Below are positions 1 to 10,715 of a stretch of DNA of 64,000 bases, one piece after another. The position numbers and the translations under genes are program-made. The DNA is from Tolumonas auensis DSM 9187 (GTDB lineage: Bacteria > Pseudomonadota > Gammaproteobacteria > Enterobacterales > Aeromonadaceae). The stretch is taken from contig NC_012691.1 of NCBI RefSeq assembly GCF_000023065.1, positions 3,188,501-3,252,500 of the forward strand, in the 5' to 3' direction. A model generated the notes under the pieces. It did no database searches and was not told where the DNA came from. It worked only from the letters and a program-made list of their open reading frames with translations. Position 1 is the stretch's first letter, and each line of letters begins with the position of its first letter.

Positions 1-125
1 CCAACCCCATAGGCCGCTAACACCTGCTGCCACATCTGAAAATGCAACGGCTCCGAATTCACCAGCGTGCCGTCAAAATCAAAGAAGATCGCCTTCAGCG
101 GCTTACGTCCAGCCGATGTATTCAT
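1..125 (-). CDS. HAD-superfamily phosphatase, N-terminal part only
   Basis: The gene runs off the left edge of the window, so only about 41 residues are visible. After a short tail the protein reads AIFFDFDGTLVNSEPLHF. DFDGT is HAD motif I, with the nucleophile and acid aspartates, and the following NSEPLH segment is typical of the beta-phosphoglucomutase/phosphoglycolate phosphatase-like branch with an inserted cap domain. The ATG at 125 is the only plausible start seen. The substrate cannot be told from this fragment. The family hydrolyses small phosphoesters in the cytoplasm. Confidence 0.8.
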   Translation of the reverse strand, partial: MNTSAGRKPLKAIFFDFDGTLVNSEPLHFQMWQQVLAAYGV

Positions 126-245
126 GCACTCATATCTCCAGCGGGATTAATAAGATATAGCTAATTAAAGCATAGCTACGGAGAGTTTCGTCGTCTGAGA
201 TGCGATAAAAATTGGAGAGGAAATATTTCAAAACGCAGAAAAGCA

Positions 246-270
246 AAAACCCCGCCGAAGCGGGGTTTTC
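246..270 (-). terminator. Intrinsic terminator of the tRNA operon
   Basis: A GC-rich inverted repeat, AAAACCCCGC-CGAA-GCGGGGTTTT, gives a T run in either direction. It lies just after the last tRNA (Pro) on the minus strand, where it would end the four-tRNA transcript. It may also end the short stretch read from the other side. Confidence 0.85.
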
Positions 271-276
271 TGAATG

Positions 277-353
<77 letters not shown>

Positions 354-377
354 ATTTTGTAACTCTTTAGTAAAGAT

Positions 378-462
378 TGGTGCGAAAGGAGGGACTCGAA
401 CCCTCACACCCGAAGGCACTAACACCTGAAGCTAGCGCGTCTACCAATTCCGCCACCTTCGC
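378..462 (-). tRNA. leuT: tRNA-Leu (anticodon CAG)
   Basis: This is an 85-nt class II tRNA with a long variable arm (TGCCTTCGGGTG) and encoded CCA. The anticodon stem-loop is CTAGC-TTCAGGT-GTTAG, giving CAG. The acceptor stem GCGAAGG pairs with CTTTCGC through one G-U. It is the third tRNA of the operon. Confidence 0.97.
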
Positions 463-486
463 ATCACTATTCTTTACTTTTAAATC

Positions 487-563
487 TGGGGTGGCTAATG
501 GGGCTCGAACCCACGACAACTGGAATCACAATCCAGGGCTCTACCAACTGAGCTATAGCCACC
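487..563 (-). tRNA. hisR: tRNA-His (anticodon GUG)
   Basis: The minus-strand sequence begins GGTGGCTATAGCTCAGTTGG and has the anticodon GTG in a TGGATTGTGATTCCA stem-loop. An extra 5' G (position 563) pairs with the discriminator C, the mark of histidine tRNAs. CCA is encoded. It is the second gene of the operon. Confidence 0.97.
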
Positions 564-603
564 ATTGCTATCTTGGAACTTCTCAGTTGAATCTATCAAC
601 GCT

Positions 604-680
<77 letters not shown>

Positions 681-693
681 CTTGTCCTCAAGA

Positions 694-752
694 CGGGGCG
701 AATATTAAGGTCTGATGAAAAACATGTCCAGCAATTTTAATAAAAAAATGTT
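694..752 (-). promoter_or_regulatory. Stable-RNA promoter of the tRNA operon
   Basis: On the minus strand there is a -35 TGGACA (730-725), a 17-bp spacer, and a -10 TAATAT (707-702). A C/G-rich discriminator, TCGCCCCG, follows. That discriminator is typical of stringently controlled stable-RNA promoters. The AT-rich run at about 731-752 could act as an UP element. The start would fall about 15 nt before tRNA-Arg. Confidence 0.75.
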
Positions 753-858
753 CAGTTGCTGCAACTCTGTCCAATCCCCGCGCAATCCGGATATTTGTTG
801 CTCAGTTTTCGGTCGGCAAAGCTTGATCTGACCGTAAATCAATTTACACTCAATTAAC

Positions 859-876
859 TGAATGAACGTTCATTCA
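859..876. promoter_or_regulatory. Perfect 18-bp palindrome, probable TetR operator
   Basis: TGAATGAACGTTCATTCA is a perfect palindrome 18 bp before the chosen start of the TetR-family gene. AATGAACGTTCATT-type sites are typical operators of this family. A weak promoter (TTGATC, 16 bp, TACACT) just upstream would start transcription near the palindrome, so binding would give autorepression and control of the efflux genes behind it. This is inferred from position and symmetry. Confidence 0.7.
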
Positions 877-894
877 TTTTTTATGGGTGTGAAT

Positions 895-1461
895 ATGGCG
901 CTGGAAAAACCTGAATTAATCATGGCTCATGCTGAGCAGTTATTTATTAGCCATGGCTTTCATGGCACCTCAATGCAGATGATTGCCAAGGCAGCCGGTA
1001 TCGCGGCAGGCACCGTCTATCTGCACTTCGCCAGCAAAGAGGGGCTTATCCGCACCATCTATCGCCGGGCCGTCACCGATATGCTGGGTTGTCTGCTGAA
1101 AGGTTATGACCCGGCGCTGGCACCTTTCGAACGGTATCGGAGTTTCTGGCTAAACGCGTATCACGAGCTGAAAGAAAAACAGAATCTGGTGCACTTTAAA
1201 GATCTCTATGAACGTTCGCCGTTTTATAACGAAGATGACCGCCTCTGGGCGGATGAACAATGGAAACCGGTAGAACAGTTCTATCAGGATGGCATTGAAA
1301 GCGGTCTTTTACGCAACATGCCGCCGTGTATGTTGGGCTATTTGAGCCTGGGTTCCGTATTAAGTATTTCACAAACTCAAAGGGTAACCCCTTTTGAGAT
1401 GACGCCGGAACTGGAAGAGCAACTGATCCGGGCCAGCTGGCGTGCCATTCTGGCGGAATGA
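895..1461 (+). CDS. TetR/AcrR-family transcriptional regulator of an efflux operon
   Basis: The protein has 188 residues from the ATG at 895. In-frame ATGs at 862 and 883 lie inside or next to the palindromic operator and are less likely starts. Residues 25-47 form the TetR helix-turn-helix, reading GTSMQMIAKAAGIAAGTVYL, followed by HFASKEGL. The C-terminal ligand domain is diverged, as usual. The gene stops 41 nt before the RND adaptor gene, in the same direction, so it most likely represses itself and the pump and lets go when bound to a pump substrate. The inducer is unknown. Confidence 0.9.
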   Translation: MALEKPELIMAHAEQLFISHGFHGTSMQMIAKAAGIAAGTVYLHFASKEGLIRTIYRRAVTDMLGCLLKGYDPALAPFERYRSFWLNAYHELKEKQNLVHFKDLYERSPFYNEDDRLWADEQWKPVEQFYQDGIESGLLRNMPPCMLGYLSLGSVLSISQTQRVTPFEMTPELEEQLIRASWRAILAE

Positions 1462-1502
1462 TCCCTGCCGTCCCATCAGAAAACACAATAACGGAGAGCA
1501 GA

Positions 1503-2624
1503 ATGAAAAAGTGGATGGTCATTATGATACTGGTTGCGCTGTTGCTGTTCGGCAGTGTCATCGGTTTTAACTTCTATAACTTTGCCCAGAAGGGTAAAGA
1601 GATGGCCAGCAAGCCGGCACCGGTCTTTCCGGTAACGACGCTGACCGTGGAAGGCAGCGACTGGTCGCCAACACTGGAGGCGATTGGCTTTATTGAACCC
1701 AATCAGGGGCTGGATATCAGCACGCAGATTGCCGGCACCGTGGATAAGCTTTCTTTTGAATCGGGTGAGCAGGTGAAAAAAGGCACACTGCTGCTGTCAC
1801 TGAATACCGATGTCGAACGAGCCAATCTGAAGAGTTCGCAAGGCAAGCTGCCGGCAGCAAAGGCCAATTATGAACGCATGCGCAGCCTGTATACCAAAGG
1901 CGGAGTCTCCAAAGGCAATCTGGATGATGCGCAGGCCGAGTATCTGGCACTGCAAGGGCAGATTGATGCGCTGCAGGCCACGATTGATCGTATGACCATC
2001 CGCGCACCGTTCAATGGTCAGGTCGGTTTACGCAATGTGTTTCTGGGTCAGTATCTGAAAGCGGGCGATAACATCGTACGACTGGAAGACACCTCAGTGA
2101 TGAAGATCCGCTTTACGGTTGCGCAGACCGAACTGGCAAAAATCAAAGTCGGCCAGCAACTGGACATCATGGTCGATGCCTATCCGCAACGTCCGTTCAA
2201 AGGCACGATTGCCGCGATTGAACCGGCGGTAAAACAGCTCTCCGGTGTGATCGAAGTCCAGGCTGCGATCCCGAATGCGGAAGGGCTGCTGCGTTCCGGT
2301 ATGTACGCCAAAGTTCAGGTGCTGCTGCCGGTGATCCGAGAGCAGATCATTGTTCCTCAGACGGCCATTAACTTTACCCTCTACGGCCAGACCGTGTATG
2401 TCGTGGAACAGGGTAAAGACGCCAAGGGTCAGCCGGTGAACATCGCGAAACAGGTCGTCGTGAATGTCGGTGAACGTGAAGCGGAGGTCGCTCATGTACT
2501 GAGTGGTCTGAAAGCCGGTGACGTGGTGGTCACTTCCGGCCAAATCCGTTTATCCAACGGCAGTCAGGTCAAGGCAGTGGAAGATAACACACTGGCGAAA
2601 CCGGCTACTGTTCCTGCACTGTAA
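1503..2624 (+). CDS. RND efflux periplasmic adaptor (HlyD/AcrA/MexE-type)
   Basis: The protein has 373 residues from the ATG at 1503, which follows ACGGAGAG. The reading frame stays open further upstream, but there it overlaps the TetR gene. An N-terminal membrane helix (about residues 5-23) anchors it in the inner membrane. No lipobox cysteine is seen. The biotinyl/lipoyl-like hairpin parts (ISTQIAGTVDKLSFESGEQV and MTIRAPFNGQVGLRNVFLGQ) flank a coiled-coil segment, followed by the beta-barrel and membrane-proximal domains. It would link the RND pump encoded 11 bp downstream to an outer-membrane channel encoded elsewhere. Confidence 0.92.
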   Translation: MKKWMVIMILVALLLFGSVIGFNFYNFAQKGKEMASKPAPVFPVTTLTVEGSDWSPTLEAIGFIEPNQGLDISTQIAGTVDKLSFESGEQVKKGTLLLSLNTDVERANLKSSQGKLPAAKANYERMRSLYTKGGVSKGNLDDAQAEYLALQGQIDALQATIDRMTIRAPFNGQVGLRNVFLGQYLKAGDNIVRLEDTSVMKIRFTVAQTELAKIKVGQQLDIMVDAYPQRPFKGTIAAIEPAVKQLSGVIEVQAAIPNAEGLLRSGMYAKVQVLLPVIREQIIVPQTAINFTLYGQTVYVVEQGKDAKGQPVNIAKQVVVNVGEREAEVAHVLSGLKAGDVVVTSGQIRLSNGSQVKAVEDNTLAKPATVPAL

Positions 2625-2635
2625 CGGAGCCGAAT

Positions 2636-5600
2636 ATGCGTTTTACTGATCTCTTTATCAGGCGGCCCGTGTTGGCCGTGACTATCAGTCTGATGATGGT
2701 GTTATTCGGACTGGAAGCCTTGCGTGGCATGGCGATCCGCGAATATCCGAAAGTCACCAATACGGTGATCACGGTCACCACCAACTATTACGGTGCCAGT
2801 GCTGACGTTATTCAGGGCTTCATCTCCCAGCCGGTCGAACAGGCTATCGCGCAGGCGGAAAACATTGACTACATGACCTCGCGCAGTCAGCTGGGGCGTT
2901 CCACCATTACGGTGAATATGCGTCTGAATACCGATCCGAACGCGGCGCTGGCGGATGTACTGGCCAAGGTGAACTCGGTACGTTCACAGCTGCCGAGAGA
3001 AGCGGATGATCCGAGTATCACCTCCTCCACCGGTAGTAATACTTCCATCGTCTATATCGCGTTCTCCAGTGCCGAACTGAATTCATCCCAAATCACCGAT
3101 TATCTGGAACGGGTGATCAAACCGCAGCTGTTTACGGTTCCCGGTGTGGCTAAAGTTAACCTGTACGGCGGTACTCAGTTCGCGATGCGTGTCTGGTTAG
3201 ACCCGTTGAAAATGGGCGCGTATAACCTCTCATCAACGCAGGTATTGTCTGTGTTGCAGTCGAATAACTACCAATCCGCACCCGGTCAGGCGACCGGCTA
3301 TTTTGTGCTGTATAACGCCGAAGCGGATACGCAGGTTAACAGTACCGAACAACTGGAGGAGCTGGTCGTCGCCAGCCATGACGGCGCGGTGATCCGCTTG
3401 CGGGATATCGCGAAAGTCTCGCTGGAGAAAAACCACGACCAATATCGTGCGCTGGCAAATGGTAAAGAAGCCGTGATCGCGGCTGTCGACTCCGCTCCGT
3501 CGGCGAATCCGCTGGAAATTGCGGCCAATGTACGCAAGTTATTGCCGGATTTTGAGCGTAACCTGCCGAATACCATGAACATGAAACTGCTGTATGACTC
3601 GACGCAGGCGATCAACGAATCCATCCATGAAGTGCTGAAAACCATCGTAGAAGCGGCGGCGATCGTACTGGTGGTGATAGCGCTGTTCCTCGGCTCGATG
3701 CGCGCGGTGGTGATCCCGATTGTGACCATTCCATTGTCATTGATTGGTGTGGTCATGCTGATGCAGATGTTTGGCTTTTCCATCAACCTGATCACCCTGC
3801 TGGCCATGGTGCTGGCGATTGGTCTGGTGGTGGATGACGCTATCGTGGTGGTAGAAAACGTCGACCGGCACATCAAGGCCGGGGAGCCACCGTTCCGTGC
3901 CGCGATCATCGGGACACGCGAAATTGCCAGCCCGGTTATCACGATGACCATCACGCTGGCGGCGGTATATACCCCGATTGCACTGATGGGCGGCGTGACC
4001 GGTTCGATCTTCAAGGAGTTCGCGCTGACGCTGGCTGGCGCGGTATTTATCTCCGGGGTTATCGCACTGACACTGTCGCCGATGATGTGTTCGGTAATGT
4101 TAAAACCTCACATCAACCCGAACCGCTTTGAGCGCGGGGTAGAAAACACCCTGAACAGCATTACCTCCGGTTATAGCCGGATGCTGGATAAGGTGATGAC
4201 CCGCCGGCCAGTGATTATTATCTTTGGTATTATCGTGCTGGCCGTGATGCCGCTGCTGTTTAAACTGATCCCGGCCGAACTGGCACCCTCAGAAGACCGC
4301 GGTGCGTATCTGATGATGGCGAAGGCGCCGAATACGGCGAACCTCGACTACATACAGAACAATATGGCCGCGGCGGGTGAAACGCTGATGAAAGATCCGG
4401 CCATGTCGACCAATCTGGCGCTGGCGGGTATTCCGAACAATAACCAGGGGCTGGCGATTGCGATCCTGAAACCATGGAGTGAACGTGAGAAAGCACCGGT
4501 GATCGTGCAACGGACTAACGCTGCCCTGCAGGATATGCCGGGCGTGGCGATCAGTTCGTTCCAGTTCCCGGAACTGCCGGGCGCCGGCGGTGGTCTGCCG
4601 TTACAGCTGGTGATCACTACACCAAACGAGTTCCGCAGTCTGTTTGAAGTGGCCAGCGATGCGCTGGCAAAAATCAAAACCAACCGTCAGTTCGTGTATA
4701 CCGATCTGGATCTGGCCTTTGATTCGGCCACCATGCATATCGCGATCAACCGCGATAAAGCCGGTGCCTATGGTGTTTCGATGCTGGCTATTGCGGAGAC
4801 ACTGAGCACGCTGATGGGCGATGGCAACGTCAACCGGGTGTCACTGAATGGCCGCAGCTACGAAGTGATCCCGCAGGTGGAGCGTCAGTTCCGTCTCAAT
4901 CCGGAATCGATCAAACACTACTATGTGACCGCAGCAAACGGTCAGTCGATCCCGCTGAGTAATCTGGTCACGGTTGATCTGAAAAGCGAAATCCGCGCCC
5001 TGCCCCATTTCAACCAGCTGAACTCGGCCACGATCGGTATTGTGCCGATCATGCCGATGGGCGATGCGGTGACATGGCTGGAAGAGAATGTGGTCTCGGA
5101 ACTGCCACTGGGTTATCAGCATGATTATATGGGCGAAGCGCGTCAGTATGTGCAGGAAGGCAGTGCACTGATGTACACCTTCCTATTGGCACTGTGTGTG
5201 ATCTTCCTGGTGCTGGCCGCACAGTTTGAAAGCTGGCGCGACCCGCTGGTGATCATGATGTCGGTACCGCTGGCCATCAGCGGTGCATTGGTCGCGCTGG
5301 CGTGGGGGCTCTCGACCATGAACATCTACACCCAGGTGGGGATCATCACGCTGGTCGGGCTGATTAGTAAACACGGTATCCTGATCTGCGAAGTAGCCCG
5401 TGAACAGCAATTGCTGAAAGGCCTGAGCAAGATGGATGCGGTGAAGATCGCGGCCCGCGTGCGTCTGCGTCCGATCCTGATGACTACCGCGGCGATGGTG
5501 ACCGGTTTGTTACCACTGTTGGGGGCGATGGGCGCCGGGGCGCTCAGTCGTTTCAGTATCGGTATCGTGATCGTCGCCGGTCTGACCATCGGTACGTTCT

Positions 5601-5710
5601 TTACGCTGTTTGTGCTGCCGGTGATTTATACCTATGTCGGTAAAACACATAAACCATTACAGGAATTTGATGAATCCGTTGCGCCATTAGCGTTGCATGA
5701 TGATGAGTAA
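2636..5710 (+). CDS. RND multidrug efflux transporter, inner-membrane pump subunit
   Basis: At 1024 residues it is full length for the hydrophobe/amphiphile efflux (HAE1) family. It begins RFTDLFIRRPVLAVTISL, the usual first helix, with two repeats of a large periplasmic loop plus membrane helices. The proton-relay residues are present: paired aspartates in GLVVDDAIVVVEN at about residues 400-401, and the lysine in GLISKHGILI at about 912. It should form a trimer and export amphiphilic drugs, dyes or detergents using the proton gradient. It is co-transcribed with the adaptor and followed by a terminator. No TolC-like gene is adjacent. The substrate is unknown. Confidence 0.94.
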   Translation: MRFTDLFIRRPVLAVTISLMMVLFGLEALRGMAIREYPKVTNTVITVTTNYYGASADVIQGFISQPVEQAIAQAENIDYMTSRSQLGRSTITVNMRLNTDPNAALADVLAKVNSVRSQLPREADDPSITSSTGSNTSIVYIAFSSAELNSSQITDYLERVIKPQLFTVPGVAKVNLYGGTQFAMRVWLDPLKMGAYNLSSTQVLSVLQSNNYQSAPGQATGYFVLYNAEADTQVNSTEQLEELVVASHDGAVIRLRDIAKVSLEKNHDQYRALANGKEAVIAAVDSAPSANPLEIAANVRKLLPDFERNLPNTMNMKLLYDSTQAINESIHEVLKTIVEAAAIVLVVIALFLGSMRAVVIPIVTIPLSLIGVVMLMQMFGFSINLITLLAMVLAIGLVVDDAIVVVENVDRHIKAGEPPFRAAIIGTREIASPVITMTITLAAVYTPIALMGGVTGSIFKEFALTLAGAVFISGVIALTLSPMMCSVMLKPHINPNRFERGVENTLNSITSGYSRMLDKVMTRRPVIIIFGIIVLAVMPLLFKLIPAELAPSEDRGAYLMMAKAPNTANLDYIQNNMAAAGETLMKDPAMSTNLALAGIPNNNQGLAIAILKPWSEREKAPVIVQRTNAALQDMPGVAISSFQFPELPGAGGGLPLQLVITTPNEFRSLFEVASDALAKIKTNRQFVYTDLDLAFDSATMHIAINRDKAGAYGVSMLAIAETLSTLMGDGNVNRVSLNGRSYEVIPQVERQFRLNPESIKHYYVTAANGQSIPLSNLVTVDLKSEIRALPHFNQLNSATIGIVPIMPMGDAVTWLEENVVSELPLGYQHDYMGEARQYVQEGSALMYTFLLALCVIFLVLAAQFESWRDPLVIMMSVPLAISGALVALAWGLSTMNIYTQVGIITLVGLISKHGILICEVAREQQLLKGLSKMDAVKIAARVRLRPILMTTAAMVTGLLPLLGAMGAGALSRFSIGIVIVAGLTIGTFFTLFVLPVIYTYVGKTHKPLQEFDESVAPLALHDDE

Positions 5711-5728
5711 ATAATTCCGTTATCTCTG

Positions 5729-5757
5729 AAAAAGCCCTCTAAGCTGAGGGCTTTTTT
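5729..5757 (+). terminator. Intrinsic terminator after the RND operon
   Basis: AAAGCCCTC, a 6-nt loop, then GAGGGCTTT continues into a T run. It lies 18 bp after the pump gene stop and closes the tetR-adaptor-pump unit. Confidence 0.9.
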
Positions 5758-5962
5758 ATCCGGCAGAATATCAGGCTGTTATTCTGCAAACAGGACAAAA
5801 ATCCATCCGTAAATCCGCTAAAATGATCCTAAGTAGTATTTTTACTATGCCTTCTGCTCAATTTTTATATAATTCACCGCCACATACGCATAAGAATTCA
5901 TATGGCCATTATAATTAATGGGCAGATTTAAACGCGGTTCATGTCAAACAAGGAAGCCAGAA

Positions 5963-7384
5963 ATGGAAAATATAATTAATGCACTGAGTGACCTCTTATG
6001 GGGCCAGCTCGTCTATGTGCTGCTGGCCGTAGGGATTTTTTTCACTATCCGTACAGGTTTCATTCAATTCCGTCATTTCGGTCACATGTTCACCGTACTG
6101 AAACACAGTACCGTCAGTGATGCCGCCGGGATCTCCTCCTTTCAGGCACTGTGTACCGGTCTGGCAGCACGCGTCGGTACCGGTAATCTGGCCGGTGTCG
6201 CAGTCGCCATTTACCTCGGCGGTCCGGGTGCTATTTTCTGGATGTGGCTGATCGCGATGATTGGAATGGCATCCGCTTTTGTAGAAAGTACGCTGGCGCA
6301 GCTCTACAAAGTGAAAGACGATAATGGCAGCTACCGTGGTGGTCCGGCCTATTACATGGAAAAAGGCTTGGGTCAGCGCTGGATGGGCGTGCTGTTCTCC
6401 ATTTTCCTGATCATCTCGTTTGGTCTGGCCTTTAACTCGGTGCAGGCCAACTCGATCAGTGGCGCCATGCAGTCTGCATTCGGTATTCCAAACTGGATCA
6501 CCGGCGTTGTATTAGCCGTTCTGAGTGGCATCGTTATTTTCGGTGGCCTACGCAGCATCGCGCGTTTTTCCGAGCTGGTCGTGCCATTTATGGCTATCGC
6601 TTATCTGCTTCTGGCTGTTGTTATTGTCGGCATGAATCTGGAGAAGTTACCAGATGTGTTCATGACCATTATCAATTCTGCCTTTGGTCTGGAACAGGCG
6701 GGCGCCGGTGCGCTGGGTTATACCATCGCCCAGGCAATGATGAATGGCATCAAGCGTGGTCTGTTCTCTAACGAAGCAGGGATGGGTTCAGCTCCAAATA
6801 CTGCTGCAACCGCCAGTCCTTATCCGCCGCATCCAGCATCACAAGGTTATGTGCAGATGATGGGGGTATTTATCGATACCATCGTGATCTGTACCTGTAC
6901 TGCGGCAATCGTATTGCTTTCCAATCAGTATGTGCCGGGTAATAACCTGACCGGGATCCAACTCACGCAGGCGGCATTGTCGGAGCACATCGGCAGTGCT
7001 GGCAATTATTTCATCGCGTTTGCGGTGTTCTTCTTTGCCTTTACTTCGATTGTCGCTAACTACGCGTACGCCGAAAACAACCTGGTGTTCCTGGAACACA
7101 ATCACCCGGCCCGTCTGGCACTTTTCCGTCTGTGTGTACTGGGGATGGTGATGTTTGGCGCGGTGGCTGAGTTGCCGGTTGTCTGGACACTGGCTGATAT
7201 CTCCATGGCATTCATGATTGTGACCAACCTGATTGCCATCATTTTGTTGTCCGGTACCGCATCCAAACTGGCGAAAGATTACAACGCACAACGTAAAGCC
7301 GGTAAATTACCGACTTTTGATGTGAATCAGTTCCCGGAAATGAAAGCGAAAATCGAACCGGGGATCTGGGATAACAATAAATAA
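5963..7384 (+). CDS. Sodium:alanine/glycine symporter (AGCS family)
   Basis: The protein has 473 residues from the ATG at 5963, which is preceded by AAGGAAG. An upstream in-frame ATG at 5918 has no such site. The AGCS family signatures are clear: LAARVGTGNLAGVAVAIYLG near residue 75, RGGPAYYMEKGLG, and NEAGMGSAPNTAATA. About ten hydrophobic segments are present. It should import alanine or glycine with sodium across the inner membrane. It stands alone, with about 200 bp of AT-rich upstream DNA and a terminator shared with lacZ. Specificity among small neutral amino acids cannot be read from the sequence. Confidence 0.92.
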   Translation: MENIINALSDLLWGQLVYVLLAVGIFFTIRTGFIQFRHFGHMFTVLKHSTVSDAAGISSFQALCTGLAARVGTGNLAGVAVAIYLGGPGAIFWMWLIAMIGMASAFVESTLAQLYKVKDDNGSYRGGPAYYMEKGLGQRWMGVLFSIFLIISFGLAFNSVQANSISGAMQSAFGIPNWITGVVLAVLSGIVIFGGLRSIARFSELVVPFMAIAYLLLAVVIVGMNLEKLPDVFMTIINSAFGLEQAGAGALGYTIAQAMMNGIKRGLFSNEAGMGSAPNTAATASPYPPHPASQGYVQMMGVFIDTIVICTCTAAIVLLSNQYVPGNNLTGIQLTQAALSEHIGSAGNYFIAFAVFFFAFTSIVANYAYAENNLVFLEHNHPARLALFRLCVLGMVMFGAVAELPVVWTLADISMAFMIVTNLIAIILLSGTASKLAKDYNAQRKAGKLPTFDVNQFPEMKAKIEPGIWDNNK

Positions 7385-7401
7385 TCCTGCTCTGCCGAGA
7401 C

Positions 7402-7431
7402 AAAGAAGGCCGCTTTTGCGGCCTTCTTTTT
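7402..7431. terminator. Bidirectional terminator between the symporter gene and lacZ
   Basis: AAGAAGGCCGC-TTTT-GCGGCCTTCTT is followed by T runs on both strands. It lies between two converging genes and can serve each of them. Confidence 0.92.
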
Positions 7432-7435
7432 ATGG

Positions 7436-10541
<3,106 letters not shown>

Positions 10542-10574
10542 ACATCATTCCTCCTTATTCAGCAGAAATGATGG

Positions 10575-10580
10575 GTTATA
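10575..10580 (-). promoter_or_regulatory. Probable lacZ promoter -10 element
   Basis: TATAAC on the minus strand, 61 bp or more before lacZ. The -35 region at the right distance (TATCTG) is poor, as expected for an activator-dependent promoter. The predicted start near 10568 puts the CRP-like site centre at about -72, a known working distance for class I CRP activation. Confidence 0.4.
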
Positions 10581-10632
10581 AATTTCATCATAAAGAGCAG
10601 ATATGAAACTGACTGTCAGATTTTATTCATGG

Positions 10633-10648
10633 CGTGATTCCCGTCATA
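10633..10648. promoter_or_regulatory. CRP-like site upstream of lacZ
   Basis: CGTGA-TTCCCG-TCATA matches the CRP consensus TGTGA-N6-TCACA at four of five bases in each half. It lies between the putative promoter and the GalR-like operator of lacZ. A site for sugar-responsive activation is sensible here, but the match is moderate. Confidence 0.45.
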
Positions 10649-10653
10649 AAATG

Positions 10654-10671
10654 AATGTAAACGATTACATT
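10654..10671. promoter_or_regulatory. GalR/LacI-family operator-like palindrome
   Basis: AATGTAAACGATTACATT is an 18-bp inverted repeat with one mismatched pair and a central CG, matching the TGTAAnCGnTTACA pattern used by GalR/GalS-type repressors. It lies about 150 bp before lacZ and has no other likely target, since glnE is terminated between here and its stop codon. A distantly encoded LacI-family repressor probably controls lacZ. Confidence 0.6.
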
Positions 10672-10686
10672 TTTAGAGGGAATTAA

Positions 10687-10704
10687 AGGGGGTATCATCC
10701 CCCT
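10687..10704 (-). terminator. Intrinsic terminator after glnE
   Basis: On the minus strand AGGGGG-ATGATA-CCCCCT is followed by TTAATT, 11 bp after the glnE stop. The T run is short, so it may be only partly efficient. It separates glnE from lacZ. Confidence 0.6.
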
Positions 10705-10715
10705 GTTGGTCATAT

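Noticed and set aside
862..894. Earlier ATG codons for the TetR gene
   Set aside because: The ATG at 862 lies inside the palindromic operator and the predicted transcript start, so the later ATG is preferred.
3298..4014. 238-codon frame antisense to the RND pump
   Set aside because: Low-complexity serine/threonine-rich translation caused by the GC-biased codons of the real gene; no ribosome site and no recognisable domain.
4260..4683. Short antisense frames in the pump gene
   Set aside because: Overlapping shadows in several frames at once, without start signals.
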